Of a DNA stretch of 64,000 bases, positions 26,854 to 37,106 are shown piece after piece. The position numbers and the translations under genes are program-made. The stretch comes from Streptomyces sp. SS1-1 (lineage in GTDB: Bacteria; Actinomycetota; Actinomycetes; Streptomycetales; Streptomycetaceae), in the NCBI RefSeq assembly GCF_008973465.1, contig NZ_WBXN01000004.1:1302001-1366000 (forward strand). Direction: 5' to 3'. Positions within the stretch are counted from its first letter, which is position 1. Each line of letters opens with the position of its first letter. A model generated the notes under the pieces. It saw nothing but the letters and a program-made list of their open reading frames with translations, was not told the DNA's origin and ran no database searches.

Positions 26854-28215
26854 TCACATACCGGCGATCAGCTTCTCCACCCGGTCGTCCACCGAACGGA
26901 ACGGGTCCTTGCACAACACCGTGCGCTGCGCCTGGTCGTTCAGCTTCAGATGCACCCAGTCGACCGTGAAGTCCCGGCGCTGCTCCTGCGCCCGGCGGAT
27001 GAAGTCACCCCGCAACCGGGCCCGAGTGGTCTGCGGCGGCACCGACTTGCCCTCGAAGATCTTCAAGTCGTTGCAGATCCGGGTCGCTTGCCCCTTCTTC
27101 TCCAGCAGGTAGTACAACCCGCGGCGCCGGTGGATGTCGTGGTACGCGAGGTCTATCTGCGCGACCCGCGGATGCGACATCGTCATGTTGTGCTTGGCCC
27201 GGTACCGCTCGATGAGCTTGTACTTCATGACCCAGTCGATCTCGGTGCCGATCCGGTCGAGATCCTCCGTCTCGATCGCGTCCAGCGTCCGGCCCCACAG
27301 CTCCAGGACCTGCTCGACCGTGCCCGTGCGGATACCGCGGCGCTCACAAAAGTCCACGGCCTTCTCGTAGTACTCGCGCTGCACCTCCAGCGCCGACGCC
27401 TCCCGGCCACTGGCCAGACGCACCTTGCGCCGGCCCGTGATGTCATGGCTGACCTCGCGGATCGCCCGGATCGGGTTCTCCAGGGTCAGGTCCCGCATCA
27501 CCGTGCCCGCCTCGATCATGCGCAGCACCAGATCGGTCGCGCCGACCTTCAGCAGCATCGTCGTCTCGGACATGTTCGAGTCGCCCACGATGACGTGCAG
27601 ACGCCGGTAGCGCTCCGCATCCGCGTGCGGCTCGTCCCGCGTGTTGATGATCGGCCGGGAACGCGTCGTCGCCGACGAGACGCCCTCCCAGATGTGCTCC
27701 GCCCGCTGGCTCACGCAGTACACCGCACCACGCGGCGTCTGCAGCACCTTCCCGGCGCCGCACAACAGCTGCCGGGTCACCAGGAACGGGATGAGGATGT
27801 CCGCGAGCCGGGAGAACTCGCCATGGCGTGCCACCAGATAGTTCTCATGGCAGCCGTACGAGTTCCCGGCGGAGTCCGTGTTGTTCTTGAAGAGGTAGAC
27901 GTCGCCTGCGATTCCCTCCTCGTGCAGGCGTCGTTCCGCGTCTACCAGGAGTCCTTCGAGAATGCGCTCGCCGGCCTTGTCGTGGGTGACCAGCTCGGTC
28001 ACGTTGTCACATTCGGGTGTCGCGTATTCCGGATGTGAGCCCACGTCGAGATAGAGGCGGGCGCCGTTTCGCAGAAAGACATTGCTGCTGCGGCCCCATG
28101 ACACGACACGGCGGAAGAGGTACCGCGCCACCTCGTCGGGAGACAGGCGGCGCTGTCCCCTGAACGTACACGTGACGCCGTACTCGTTCTCCAGCCCGAA
28201 AATGCGGCGGTCCAT
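26854..28215 (-). CDS. pafA: Pup-protein ligase PafA
   Basis: The 453-residue carboxylate-amine ligase related to glutamine synthetase has the N-terminal [11 protein letters not shown] (metal-binding Glu), [40 protein letters not shown] and [10 protein letters not shown]. It attaches the C-terminal glutamate of Pup to substrate lysines using ATP, marking them for the proteasome. ATG 28215 is used. It lies far from pup/dop but in the same 20-kb neighbourhood. The MFS gene ends 10 bp upstream, so it may be co-transcribed with it. Confidence 0.96.
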   Translation of the reverse strand: MDRRIFGLENEYGVTCTFRGQRRLSPDEVARYLFRRVVSWGRSSNVFLRNGARLYLDVGSHPEYATPECDNVTELVTHDKAGERILEGLLVDAERRLHEEGIAGDVYLFKNNTDSAGNSYGCHENYLVARHGEFSRLADILIPFLVTRQLLCGAGKVLQTPRGAVYCVSQRAEHIWEGVSSATTRSRPIINTRDEPHADAERYRRLHVIVGDSNMSETTMLLKVGATDLVLRMIEAGTVMRDLTLENPIRAIREVSHDITGRRKVRLASGREASALEVQREYYEKAVDFCERRGIRTGTVEQVLELWGRTLDAIETEDLDRIGTEIDWVMKYKLIERYRAKHNMTMSHPRVAQIDLAYHDIHRRRGLYYLLEKKGQATRICNDLKIFEGKSVPPQTTRARLRGDFIRRAQEQRRDFTVDWVHLKLNDQAQRTVLCKDPFRSVDDRVEKLIAGM

Positions 28216-28224
28216 GACTGAACA

Positions 28225-29484
28225 TTACGCCCGATCCCCTGAGCTGAAACGGGGTTCGACAGCACGGTTCGGATCATTTTCCGATGAAGCCGCAACGACC
28301 GCACCCCGCGCGGGAGCTGCGAGGACCCGCCCCGTGGCCATCAGAACCAGCAACGACACGGCCCCCGCCGCACCCGGCACCGCGAACCCCCACAGGGCCC
28401 CGCCCGCCTGCACCACCGGCCCCGCCACACCCGTACCGACCGACGCGCCCACCGTGAACGTCGTCACCAGCCAGGAGAACGCCTCCGTCACCGTGCCCCG
28501 CGGAGCGTGCCGGTCCACCAGCACGAACGCACACGCGATCGACGGCGCCAGGAACACCCCCGCCAGCACCGCCAGCCCCGTCATCGCCACCACACCCGGC
28601 ATCAGCATCAGCGGCAGGTAACACACCGCCAGGAACGCCACCAGTGTCCGCAGCCGCCGCGCCGGCTCACCACCCCACTGCCGCGCCCCGTACACCACAC
28701 CACCCAGCAGCGCGCCCAGCCCCAGCCCGGCCATCAGCCAGCCGTACACCACGTCCCCACCGTGATCGTCCGCGTACGACACCGCCGCCACCGCGATCGA
28801 GCCCATCGCCATCCCGACGAACAGGAACGCCCCCAGCAGCGCCAGCAGCCCCGGCGACCGCAACGCCCCCAGCCAGTGCGCCTCGCGCGGCTCCGAACGC
28901 CACGCGCGCGACGGCGGCGACACCACCACCGACAGCGCCCCCAGCACCCCGACCACGTTCAGCAGCACCAGGGCGACCTGCGCCGACCACAGCGCCGCCC
29001 CCAGCGTCAGCAGCAACGGGCCCAGCGTGAACATGACCTCCTGCGCCACCGCGTCCATCGCGTACGCCGTGTGCACCTGCCCCTCCTTGGGCAGCACCGA
29101 CGACCACAGGGCCCGCAGCCCGCCCTCCAGCGGCGGAGTGAACAGACCCGCCAGCACCACGGCCGCGTACGCCGCCCCCAGCGCGTCGATCCCCACGAAG
29201 GCGAACACCGCCGTCGCCACCGCCGACGCGACGGCCGCCGGCAGCTGCACTCGCGGCTGCCCGAACAGGTCCACCAGCCGCCCCAGCACCGGCTGGCCCA
29301 CCGCGTTGGCCACCCCGTACGCCGCCGCCAGTCCCCCGGCCAGACTGTACGAACCGCCCTCCGCGCGAACGAACAGCACGATCGCGAGCGCCGCCACCGC
29401 GTTCGGCAGCCGGCCCACCAGCGTGCCCACCAGCAGCCGGGCGGCGTGCCTCGCCCTGAGGACCTCCAGATAAGCCCCGGCCAT
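28225..29484 (-). CDS. MFS transporter
   Basis: A roughly 420-residue major-facilitator protein with twelve predicted spans. The family loop GRLVDLFGQPRVQLP lies between spans 2 and 3, and FSWLVTTFTVGASVGTG in the second half. The substrate is unknown; it is probably a drug/metabolite exporter. I used ATG 29484; GTG 29493 has GGAGG 3 bases upstream and is also possible. Divergent from a LacI-type regulator with a shared control region, so it is likely under that regulator. Confidence 0.85.
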   Translation of the reverse strand: MAGAYLEVLRARHAARLLVGTLVGRLPNAVAALAIVLFVRAEGGSYSLAGGLAAAYGVANAVGQPVLGRLVDLFGQPRVQLPAAVASAVATAVFAFVGIDALGAAYAAVVLAGLFTPPLEGGLRALWSSVLPKEGQVHTAYAMDAVAQEVMFTLGPLLLTLGAALWSAQVALVLLNVVGVLGALSVVVSPPSRAWRSEPREAHWLGALRSPGLLALLGAFLFVGMAMGSIAVAAVSYADDHGGDVVYGWLMAGLGLGALLGGVVYGARQWGGEPARRLRTLVAFLAVCYLPLMLMPGVVAMTGLAVLAGVFLAPSIACAFVLVDRHAPRGTVTEAFSWLVTTFTVGASVGTGVAGPVVQAGGALWGFAVPGAAGAVSLLVLMATGRVLAAPARGAVVAASSENDPNRAVEPRFSSGDRA

Positions 29485-29514
29485 CGGCCGCACCGCCCTC
29501 CACCCCGTTAGTTT

Positions 29515-29541
29515 TACGTATAACGTCGCTCGTCATACGTA
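29515..29541. promoter_or_regulatory. Paired TACGTA operator between MFS gene and LacI regulator
   Basis: A perfect inverted repeat TACGTAT-N13-ATACGTA. Each half contains the self-palindrome TACGTA, with centres 21 bp (two helical turns) apart. It lies between the divergent starts 29484 and 29585 and overlaps likely -10 elements (TATAAC). It is a good candidate for autoregulation by the LacI-family protein. Confidence 0.6.
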
Positions 29542-29584
29542 CCATGTGCGCTGTCCGCAGTCCAGACGAAAGAGCAGGCCCACC

Positions 29585-30601
29585 GTGGCAACAGGCAGCA
29601 CCCGCCCCACCAGCCGGGACGTCGCCCAGGCCGCGGGAGTCTCCCAGGCAGCCGTCTCACTCGTCCTCGGCGACAAATGGCGCGGCCGCGTCTCCCCCAC
29701 CACCGCCGAACGCGTCCGCGAAGCCGCCCGCCGCCTCGGCTACCGGCCCAACCTCGCCGCCCGCAACCTCCGCCTCGGCCACACCCGCACCGTCCTCCTG
29801 GTGGTCCCCGCCCTCACCACCGAATTCTTCGCCGGCGTCTACACCGGAGCCGCCCGCATCGCCGCACACCACGGCTTCGGCGTCGTCCTCTACCCCTCCC
29901 CCGAAGGCATCGGCCCCGCCCGCGACCCCTTCGCCTCCGCCCAGGCCGCCCTCGACGGCGTCATCGCCTCCTCCATGGCCGCCGACGCCCTCACCACCAT
30001 CCGCGGCGACCAGCTCCCCCTCGTCATGCTCGACAGCGACCCCGCCGGCAGCCACGGCGCCACCACCGTCAACCTCGACATCGCCGACGGCGTCCGCCAG
30101 GTCACCGACCACCTCCTCGGCCTCGGCCACCGCCACTTCCTGCACCTCGCCGCCGACATCCCCTCCTGGACCTTCGACGTCCGCGCCCGCGAACTCACCA
30201 CCCGCCTCGCCACCGCACCCGGCACCACCCTGCGCACCGCACACGCCCCCATCGCCATCGACGCCGCCCGCACCGCCACCGCCGACGCCCTCGCCGCAGC
30301 CCACCCCCACCCCACCGCCATCGTCTGCGACGACGACAAACTCGCCGCCGGCGCCTACAAGGCCATCCGCCGCCTCGGACTCCGCGTCCCCGACGACATC
30401 TCCGTCACCGGCCTCGACGACCTCGCCCTCGCCACCGCCATCGACCCCGAACTCACCACCGTCCGCCTCGACGCCGAACTCTTCGGCGAACGCGGCATGC
30501 AGGCCCTCCTCGCCGTCCTCGAAGGCCGCACACCCGACAAGGACGACATCCCCGTCCAGCTCGTCGTCCGCGGCTCCACAGCACCCCCCAGAGCCTCCTG
30601 A
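29585..30601 (+). CDS. LacI-family transcriptional regulator
   Basis: The 338-residue LacI/GalR protein has an N-terminal HTH (TSRDVAQAAGVSQAAVSLVL), a hinge helix (YRPNLAARNLR) and a periplasmic-binding-like effector domain with DDDKLAAGAYKAI and PDDISVTGLDDLALA. GTG 29585 was chosen because AGCAGG lies upstream and the HTH starts within ten residues; the frame stays open upstream of the start. The gene is unusually rich in C-ending codons (almost every codon ends in C) compared with its neighbours. The effector is unknown. Confidence 0.93.
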   Translation: MATGSTRPTSRDVAQAAGVSQAAVSLVLGDKWRGRVSPTTAERVREAARRLGYRPNLAARNLRLGHTRTVLLVVPALTTEFFAGVYTGAARIAAHHGFGVVLYPSPEGIGPARDPFASAQAALDGVIASSMAADALTTIRGDQLPLVMLDSDPAGSHGATTVNLDIADGVRQVTDHLLGLGHRHFLHLAADIPSWTFDVRARELTTRLATAPGTTLRTAHAPIAIDAARTATADALAAAHPHPTAIVCDDDKLAAGAYKAIRRLGLRVPDDISVTGLDDLALATAIDPELTTVRLDAELFGERGMQALLAVLEGRTPDKDDIPVQLVVRGSTAPPRAS

Positions 30602-30620
30602 CCGCCCCGGGAACGCCGAG

Positions 30621-30645
30621 GCCCCGGCCGCACAGCGACCGGGGC
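30621..30645. terminator. Hairpin between the LacI gene and prcA
   Basis: Arms GCCCCGG and CCGGGGC lie between convergent stops (30601 and 30675). Confidence 0.6.
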
Positions 30646-30674
30646 ACACAAGCAGGGTCTTGGTTGAAGGCGGA

Positions 30675-31439
30675 CTACTTCTCCGAACCGCCGGACGAAC
30701 CCTCCGACTCGTCCGCGCTCTCCGCCTCCGTCGCCGCGCCACCCGCCTCCAGCAGACGGTCCAGCTGACGGCCCACGATCCGCTTGAACTTCCGCGACTG
30801 CGGACGCGTACGATCCAGCACCGCCACCTCCAGCCGCTCCGCCGGAATCTCCCGCTGCGAACCGTTCGACTCCCGCGACAACGCTTGCACGGCCAGCTGC
30901 AACGCCTCCGCCAGACTCATCCCGTCCTGATGCCGCTGATCCAGATAGCTGCTGATCAACTCCGCGTTACCACCGACCGCGACCGAACCGTGCTCGTCCA
31001 CGATCGAACCGTCATGCGGCAACCGATAGATCTGATCACCCTCCGGAGTCTCACCCACCTCCGCCACGACCAGCTCCACCTCGTACGGCTTCTCCGCCGC
31101 CGACGAGAAGATCGTGCCCAGCGTCTGCGCGTACACGTTCGCCAGACCCCGCGCCGTCACATCATCACGGTCATAGGTGTAACCCCGCAGATCGGCATAC
31201 CGCACACCACCGATCCGCAGATTCTCGTACTCGTTGTACTTACCGGCGGCCGCGAAACCGATCCGGTCATAGATCTCACTGAACTTGTGCAGCGCACGGG
31301 ACGGGTTCTCACCGACGAACACAATGCCGTCGGCATACTGCAGCACGACAAGGCTGCGACCACGCGCGATGCCCTTCCGGGCATACTCCGCCCGGTCCGC
31401 CATCGCCTGCTGGGGTGACACATAGAACGGCGTCGACAC
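30675..31439 (-). CDS. prcA: 20S proteasome alpha subunit PrcA
   Basis: The 254-residue alpha-type subunit is nearly identical in layout to the S. coelicolor one I remember. It opens [20 protein letters not shown] (H0 gate helix), then [21 protein letters not shown], and ends in an acidic C-terminal tail. It forms the outer rings that gate substrate entry and dock the ARC ATPase. GTG 31439 lies 60 bp after the prcB stop. Last gene of the pup-endonuclease-prcB-prcA operon. Confidence 0.97.
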   Translation of the reverse strand: MSTPFYVSPQQAMADRAEYARKGIARGRSLVVLQYADGIVFVGENPSRALHKFSEIYDRIGFAAAGKYNEYENLRIGGVRYADLRGYTYDRDDVTARGLANVYAQTLGTIFSSAAEKPYEVELVVAEVGETPEGDQIYRLPHDGSIVDEHGSVAVGGNAELISSYLDQRHQDGMSLAEALQLAVQALSRESNGSQREIPAERLEVAVLDRTRPQSRKFKRIVGRQLDRLLEAGGAATEAESADESEGSSGGSEK

Positions 31440-31499
31440 CGGTTATCCGTCCCTTTCTGTCGAAGTCACACGATCACCTGGAAACAACCGGCCACGCCG

Positions 31500-32345
31500 C
31501 TACAGCAGCGAAGCCCGCGGACCGTCGGGCTGCTCCAGACGCCGCTCCAGGATGGAACGCGCGATCTCGGAGGACTCCTCGTCGCCGAGCCGACGGAAAC
31601 CGTCCTCGGTGATCACCGTGACGATCGGATAGATCCGGCGCGCGACATCGGGACCACCGGTCGCCGAGTCGTCGTCAGCCGCGTCGTACAGGGCCTGCAC
31701 CACCAGCGTCGTGGCCTCGGCCTCGCTCAGATCCTCACGGAACAGCTTCTTCATCGCACCCCGCGCGAAGATCGAACCCGAACCCGTGGCCGCGTAACCG
31801 TGCTCCTCCGAACGCCCGCCCGTGACGTCGTACGAGAAGATCCGGCCCCGCTCACGATCCACGTCGTACCCGGCGAACAACGGCACCACGGCCAGACCCT
31901 GCATCGCCATGCCCAGATTCGAACGGATCATCGTCGACAGCCGGTTCGCCTTTCCCTCCAGCGACAGCTGCGCGCCCTCGACCTTCTCGAAGTGCTCCAG
32001 CTCCAGCTGGAAGAGCTTCACCATCTCCACGGCCAGACCCGCCGTGCCGGCGATACCCACCGCCGAGTACTCGTCGGCCGGGAACACCTTCTCGATGTCC
32101 CGCTGCGCGATGACATTGCCCATCGTGGCCCGCCGGTCACCGGCGAGGACCACACCGCCCGGGAACGTCACGGCGACGATCGTGGTGCCGTGCGGCGCCT
32201 CGATCACACCCTGCGTGGGCGGAAGTTGACGCTTGCCGGGCAGCAGCTCGGGCTGGTGCTCGGCGAGAAAGTCCATGAACGAGGACGACCCAGGCGTCAG
32301 GAAGGCAGCTGGTAGACGCCCGGTGCTACGAGTGTTGGCTTCCAC
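31500..32345 (-). CDS. prcB: 20S proteasome beta subunit PrcB (catalytic)
   Basis: The 281-residue pre-protein carries a 53-residue propeptide ([20 protein letters not shown]...) removed at Gly-Thr in [11 protein letters not shown], exposing Thr54 as the N-terminal nucleophile. The catalytic Asp and Lys (GDRRATMG, with the Lys near FPADEY) are present. GTG 32345 was chosen by similarity to the known Streptomyces start. The first 49 bp of prcB lie inside the 3' end of the endonuclease gene in another frame, an unusually deep overlap. Degrades pupylated proteins. Confidence 0.96.
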   Translation of the reverse strand: MEANTRSTGRLPAAFLTPGSSSFMDFLAEHQPELLPGKRQLPPTQGVIEAPHGTTIVAVTFPGGVVLAGDRRATMGNVIAQRDIEKVFPADEYSAVGIAGTAGLAVEMVKLFQLELEHFEKVEGAQLSLEGKANRLSTMIRSNLGMAMQGLAVVPLFAGYDVDRERGRIFSYDVTGGRSEEHGYAATGSGSIFARGAMKKLFREDLSEAEATTLVVQALYDAADDDSATGGPDVARRIYPIVTVITEDGFRRLGDEESSEIARSILERRLEQPDGPRASLL

Positions 32346-32890
32346 GCGATTCCTTCCAAGTAAGCGGCGGCCCGGCGGACGGCGTCGGGGTCGTCCCCCA
32401 ACTTGCCGATGGCCGAATTGCAGTTGAAGCACAGTACGCCACGGACCTTACCCGTCTTGTGGCAGTGATCCACATGGATCGCGGGGGACCTTAGGCAGAT
32501 GACGCACAGCCCCTTCTGCGCTGCGACCATGGCGTCACGCTCGGCTTGGGTGAGGCCGTAGTGGCGCATCAGATGACCTTCCCGGCCTTCGATGGCCCGG
32601 CACGCCTTGCAGCGCGTGGACAGCCCGTCGGACGCTGTGGCATTGCGGTGCCATTCGCTCCACGGCTTCACCTCGCCGCACCTCAAGCAGAGCTTGTGCC
32701 CTTCGGGCACCTCCACCTGGGGACGCACCTTCCGACCCAGACTCTTCTGACGTGCCCGGTGATAGTCCGATGCGCAGTCCCGGCAGTGCCGCTGAAGACC
32801 GTCCAGGGTGGATCGCTTACGAGCGAAGGCTGCGTACGGCTTCTCCTCGCCGCACCGTACGCAGCGCTTCACACCCTCTTCATTTGCCAC
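32297..32890 (-). CDS. Recombination endonuclease VII-like nuclease embedded in the pup-proteasome operon
   Basis: A roughly 197-residue protein. Two N-terminal zinc knuckles occur, [13 protein letters not shown]...CRDC (about 10-40) and [16 protein letters not shown]...CKAC (about 68-97). An HNH/beta-beta-alpha-metal fold follows, [20 protein letters not shown] with [16 protein letters not shown], which is the endonuclease VII family core (HxDHxHxTGKVRGxLCxxCN). T4 endonuclease VII resolves branched DNA. GTG 32890 has GGGGGAC upstream and lies 32 bp after pup; GTG 32914 would add eight residues. Its 3' end overlaps prcB by 49 bp. Its role in proteasome biology is undescribed as far as I know. 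Confidence 0.88.
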   Translation of the reverse strand: MANEEGVKRCVRCGEEKPYAAFARKRSTLDGLQRHCRDCASDYHRARQKSLGRKVRPQVEVPEGHKLCLRCGEVKPWSEWHRNATASDGLSTRCKACRAIEGREGHLMRHYGLTQAERDAMVAAQKGLCVICLRSPAIHVDHCHKTGKVRGVLCFNCNSAIGKLGDDPDAVRRAAAYLEGIAWKPTLVAPGVYQLPS

Positions 32891-32922
32891 TTTGAAGTCC
32901 CCCGTAGCCTTCACTTCGAAGG

Positions 32923-33141
32923 CTACTGGCCGCCCTTTTGAACAAACGATCGAACGAAATCCTCTGCGTTCTCTTCCAAGACATCGTCGATCTCGTCCAG
33001 GACCGAGTCGACGTCGTCGCTCAGCTTTTCCTGGCGCTCCTTGAGGTCTTCCGCGGCCTGTGTGTCCGCGGACTGCTCCTCGACCTCCTCGGTGGAGCGC
33101 GTGGCCTTCTGCTGTCCGCCGCCGGTGTCCTTGGTTGCCAT
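32923..33141 (-). CDS. pup: Prokaryotic ubiquitin-like protein Pup
   Basis: A 72-residue, mostly disordered protein with the coiled helix DVDSVLDEIDDVLEENAEDF, which binds ARC, and a C-terminal GGQ. The Gln must be deamidated by Dop to Glu before ligation by PafA. ATG 33141 has GAGGG just upstream. First gene of the operon with the endonuclease and prcBA; its promoter must lie in the 200 bp before it (33142-33340). Confidence 0.97.
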   Translation of the reverse strand: MATKDTGGGQQKATRSTEEVEEQSADTQAAEDLKERQEKLSDDVDSVLDEIDDVLEENAEDFVRSFVQKGGQ

Positions 33142-33303
33142 ATCCCTCACCCCGCTCAGTTCGCCCGACATGGTCGACAGGTCGGCTTTCCTGCCGATCG
33201 GTGATGATCAGACCCTACAAGCCGGGTCCGACATCGGCCCCGCAGTTTCCTCAACGTACGGGGGCCATCTCGATGATTCCCGGCCGCCGGGTTTTCCACC
33301 CTG

Positions 33304-33328
33304 CCGGGCCGGTGCGGAACCGGCCCGG
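33304..33328 (-). terminator. Terminator after dop
   Basis: Perfect 10-bp arms CCGGGCCGGT and ACCGGCCCGG with a 5-base loop lie 13 bp past the dop stop. This separates dop from the pup operon. Confidence 0.75.
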
Positions 33329-33340
33329 TCCGTGTACCCC

Positions 33341-34852
33341 TCAGTGGCCCGACAGGACCCTGACCAGGTCTTCCGCGGTGCGGCAGCGGTCCAGGAGCTC
33401 CTTGACGTGATTTCGCGTTCCGCGAAGTGGTTCGAGGGTTGGGACGCGCTGGAGGGAGTCGCGTCCGGGGAGGTCGAAGATGACGGAGTCCCAGGAGGCC
33501 GCGGCAACGTCGTCGGCGTACTGCTCCAGGCAGCGGCCGCGGAAGTAGGCGCGGGTGTCCTCGGGCGGCGTCGTCTTGGCCCGCTGGACGGTGTCCTCGT
33601 CGAGAAGGCGCTTGATGCGGCCGCGCTCGGCGAGGCGGTTGTAGAGGCCCTTGTCGGGCCGTACGTCGGCGTACTGGAGGTCGAGGAGGTGGAGCTTGGC
33701 GGCGTCCCAGTCGAGGCCGTCGCGGCGCCGGTAGCCCTCCATGAGTTCGCGTTTGGCGATCCAGTCGAGTTCGCCGGCGAGGCTCATGGGGTCGTTCTCG
33801 AGCCGGTTGAGGGTGTCCTCCCAGCGGGTGAGGACGTCCTTGGTCTGGTCGTCGGCGTCGGCTCCGTAGCGTTCCTCGATGTACTTGCGGGACAGCTCGT
33901 AGTACTCCATCTGGAGCTGGACCGCGGTGAGGGTGCGTCCGCTGCGCAGCGTGATGAGGCGCTGCAGTGTGGGGTCGTGGGAGACCTGGTGGAGGGTGCG
34001 GACGGGCTGGTCGACGGCGAGGTCGACGGCGATGAAGCCGTCCTCGATCATGGACAGGACGAGGGCGGTCGTGCCGAGTTTGAGGTAGGTGGAGATCTCG
34101 GAGAGGTTGGCGTCGCCGATGATGACGTGGAGGCGGCGGTATTTCTCGGCGTCGGCGTGGGGTTCGTCGCGGGTGTTGATGATGGGCCGTTTGAGTGTCG
34201 TCTCGAGGCCGACCTCGACTTCGAAGTAGTCGGCGCGCTGGCTGATCTGGAAGCCGTGTTCGTGGCCGTCCTGGCCGATGCCGACGCGTCCGGCGCCGGT
34301 GACGACCTGGCGGGAGACGAAGAAGGGGGTGAGGTGGCGCACGATGTCCGAGAAGGGGGTTTCCCGTTTCATCAGGTAGTTCTCGTGCGTGCCGTAGGAG
34401 GCGCCCTTGTTGTCGGTGTTGTTCTTGTAGAGGTGGATGGGCTGGGCGCCGGGCAGCTGGGCGGCGCGTTCGGCGGCCTCGGCCATGATGCGTTCGCCGG
34501 CCTTGTCCCAGAGGACGGCGTCGCGGGGGTTGGTGACCTCGGGGGCGCTGTATTCGGGGTGGGCGTGGTCGACGTAGAGCCGTGCGCCGTTGGTGAGGAT
34601 GACGTTGGCGAGGCCGATGTCCTCGTCGGTGAGCTGGGTGGAGTCGGCGGCCTCGCGGGCAAGGTCGAAGCCTCGCGCGTCGCGCAGGGGGTTCTCCTCC
34701 TCGAAGTCCCAGCGGGCCCGGCGGGCCCGGTGCATCGCCGCCGCGTAGGCGTTGACGATCTGGGATGAGGTGAGCATGGCATTGGCGTTGGGGTGGCCGG
34801 GGACGGAGATTCCGTACTCGGTCTCGATGCCCATTACTCGCCGTACGGTCAT
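33341..34852 (-). CDS. dop: Pup deamidase/depupylase Dop
   Basis: The 503-residue paralogue of PafA has the same fold: [35 protein letters not shown] and [20 protein letters not shown]. The Dop-specific insertion near residues 40-80 distinguishes it from the ligase. It converts Pup-GGQ to Pup-GGE and can remove Pup from substrates. ATG 34852 is used. It is monocistronic, with a terminator on its 3' side. Confidence 0.96.
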   Translation of the reverse strand: MTVRRVMGIETEYGISVPGHPNANAMLTSSQIVNAYAAAMHRARRARWDFEEENPLRDARGFDLAREAADSTQLTDEDIGLANVILTNGARLYVDHAHPEYSAPEVTNPRDAVLWDKAGERIMAEAAERAAQLPGAQPIHLYKNNTDNKGASYGTHENYLMKRETPFSDIVRHLTPFFVSRQVVTGAGRVGIGQDGHEHGFQISQRADYFEVEVGLETTLKRPIINTRDEPHADAEKYRRLHVIIGDANLSEISTYLKLGTTALVLSMIEDGFIAVDLAVDQPVRTLHQVSHDPTLQRLITLRSGRTLTAVQLQMEYYELSRKYIEERYGADADDQTKDVLTRWEDTLNRLENDPMSLAGELDWIAKRELMEGYRRRDGLDWDAAKLHLLDLQYADVRPDKGLYNRLAERGRIKRLLDEDTVQRAKTTPPEDTRAYFRGRCLEQYADDVAAASWDSVIFDLPGRDSLQRVPTLEPLRGTRNHVKELLDRCRTAEDLVRVLSGH

Positions 34853-35052
34853 GCGGCCCTCCTTGCCCGGCGGCGCCCTCGGTCGTGGGCGCCGCGCAGA
34901 TACCGCTGGCGCTCGGTGGCGTGTGCGGTGCCCGTCCCCGCACTGCGCGACTGCGCGGTATGGAAGAGCCTAGAACGCCTTTGCGCTGGTGGGGAGATCA
35001 TTTGCGTCATTGCGTTGGTCGCCTTCGGTCCGGCGTGGCCGGAAAAACAGTC

Positions 35053-35084
35053 GGCTGCGGGTTCCCGGTGGGGAGCCCGCAGCC
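35053..35084 (-). terminator. Terminator after arc
   Basis: GGCTGCGGGTTCCC and GGGAGCCCGCAGCC (one G-T mismatch) around GGTG lie 11 bp past the arc stop. Confidence 0.8.
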
Positions 35085-35094
35085 GCCCTGCCTT

Positions 35095-36861
35095 TTACAG
35101 GTACTGACCGGTGTTCGCCACCGTGTCGATGGAGCGTCCGGTGTCCGCGCCCTGCTTTCCGGTGATGAGGGTGCGGATGTAGACGATCCGTTCGCCCTTC
35201 TTTCCGGAGATGCGGGCCCAGTCGTCGGGGTTGGTGGTGTTGGGCAGGTCCTCGTTCTCCTTGAACTCGTCCACGCAGGCCTGGAGGAGGTGGGAGACGC
35301 GGAGGCCCTTCTGGTTGTGCTCGAGGAAGTCCTTGATCGCCATCTTCTTGGCGCGGCCGACGATGTTCTCGATCATGGCGCCGGAGTTGAAGTCCTTGAA
35401 GTAGAGGACTTCCTTGTCGCCGTTGGCGTAGGTGACTTCCAGGAAGCGGTTCTCCTCGGATTCGGCGTACATCTGCTCGACGGCGGTCTGGATCATGCTC
35501 TGGACCGTCATCGACTTGTCGCCGCCGTGTTCTCCGAGGTCTTCGGAGTGGAGCGGGAGGCGTTCGGTGAGGTACTTGCCGAAGATGTCCTTGGCGGCCT
35601 CGGCGTCGGGGCGCTCGATCTTGATCTTCACGTCGAGCCGGCCGGGGCGCAGGATGGCGGGGTCGATCATGTCCTCGCGGTTGGAGGCGCCGATGACGAC
35701 CACGTTCTGCAGGCCTTCGACGCCGTCGATCTCGGCGAGGAGCTGCGGGACGATGGTGTTCTCCACGTCCGAGCTGACGCCGGAGCCGCGGGTGCGGAAG
35801 AGGGATTCCATCTCGTCGAAGAAGACGATGACGGGTGTGCCCTCGGAGGCCTTTTCCCGGGCGCGCTGGAAGACGAGGCGGATCTGCCGCTCGGTCTCGC
35901 CGACGTATTTGTTGAGGAGCTCGGGTCCCTTGATGTTGAGGAAGAAGCTCTTGCCGGCGGCCTGGCCGGTGACTTCGGCGACCTTCTTGGCCAGCGAGTT
36001 GGCGACGGCCTTGGCGATGAGTGTCTTTCCGCATCCGGGGGGTCCGTAGAGCAGGACGCCCTTGGGTGGGCGCAGTTCGTGCTCCTTGAACAGGTCCGGG
36101 TAGAGGTAGGGCAGTTCGACGGCGTCGCGGATGGCCTCGATCTGGCCGCCCAGGCCGCCGATCTGTTCGTAGCCGATGTCGGGGACTTCTTCGAGGACGA
36201 GTTCTTCGACCTCGCTCTTGGGGACGATCTCGTAGACGTAGCCGGATCGGGGTTCGAGCAGGAGGGCGTCGCCGGGACGGATGTTGACGCCGCGCAGTGG
36301 TTCGGCGAGGCGTACGACGCGCTCTTCGTCGGTGTGCCCGAGGACGAGTGCGCGTTCGCCGTCCTCGAGGATCTCCTTGAGGGTGACGATGTCGCCGACG
36401 CTCTCGAACTCCATGGCCTCGACCACGTTGAGCGCTTCGTTGAGCATGACCTCCTGGCCGCGCCGGAGGTCGTCGAGTTCGACGCTGGGGCTGACGTTCA
36501 CGCGGAGTTTGCGGCCTCCGGTGAAGATGTCGGCGGTGCCGTCCTCGTTGGCCTGCAGGAAGACACCGAAGCCGGCCGGTGGCTGGGCAAGCCGGTCGAC
36601 CTCCTCCTTGAGGGCCACGATCTGGTCGCGGGCCTCACGGAGCGTGTTCGCGAGTCGCTCGTTCTGGGCGGACACGCCGGCCAGATTGGTCTGCAGTTCG
36701 ACGATCCGCTCTTCGAGGATCCTCGTGTGCCGCGGAGAGTCGGCGAGCTTGCGTCGCAGGACGGCGATCTCCTGCTCAAGGTAGGCGATCTGCCCGGCCG
36801 GGTCGTCGGACCCTCGTCCCGGGCGGATGCCGCGGTTCATGTCGTCGTCGTGGGCTGCCAC
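35095..36861 (-). CDS. arc: Proteasomal AAA+ ATPase ARC (Mpa)
   Basis: A 588-residue hexameric unfoldase. The N-terminal coiled coil (about 20-75) captures Pup. Two OB folds (about 80-220) precede the AAA+ module with Walker A GPPGCGKT, Walker [10 protein letters not shown] and sensor 1 IGASNRED. The C terminus ends TGQYL, whose penultimate Tyr is the proteasome-docking HbYX-like tail. It recognises and unfolds pupylated substrates. GTG 36861 fits the family start [10 protein letters not shown]; a TTG at 36879 is possible. It is transcribed away from the ferredoxin gene. Confidence 0.95.
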   Translation of the reverse strand: MAAHDDDMNRGIRPGRGSDDPAGQIAYLEQEIAVLRRKLADSPRHTRILEERIVELQTNLAGVSAQNERLANTLREARDQIVALKEEVDRLAQPPAGFGVFLQANEDGTADIFTGGRKLRVNVSPSVELDDLRRGQEVMLNEALNVVEAMEFESVGDIVTLKEILEDGERALVLGHTDEERVVRLAEPLRGVNIRPGDALLLEPRSGYVYEIVPKSEVEELVLEEVPDIGYEQIGGLGGQIEAIRDAVELPYLYPDLFKEHELRPPKGVLLYGPPGCGKTLIAKAVANSLAKKVAEVTGQAAGKSFFLNIKGPELLNKYVGETERQIRLVFQRAREKASEGTPVIVFFDEMESLFRTRGSGVSSDVENTIVPQLLAEIDGVEGLQNVVVIGASNREDMIDPAILRPGRLDVKIKIERPDAEAAKDIFGKYLTERLPLHSEDLGEHGGDKSMTVQSMIQTAVEQMYAESEENRFLEVTYANGDKEVLYFKDFNSGAMIENIVGRAKKMAIKDFLEHNQKGLRVSHLLQACVDEFKENEDLPNTTNPDDWARISGKKGERIVYIRTLITGKQGADTGRSIDTVANTGQYL

Positions 36862-37106
36862 GGTCCTCACCTCCTCCAAGGGGAGCTGGACGCTTCCAGA
36901 CCCTACCTGGGTGGGTGTCGATTGAAACCCCTAGATCACAAAGACGGTCGGGGTGTGTCCGATCTTCACCCTTGCGCTCTCCCTCACGCCAGGGGAATAC
37001 CCACCGAACATGATTGGAACCCAGGCGGGGGTAGTGTCGAGGTGTTCAACACCCGTCGGAGCTGGCCGGATTCCCGTGCGGCTCGGCGGGGGAAGCGGTG
37101 GGAGAG

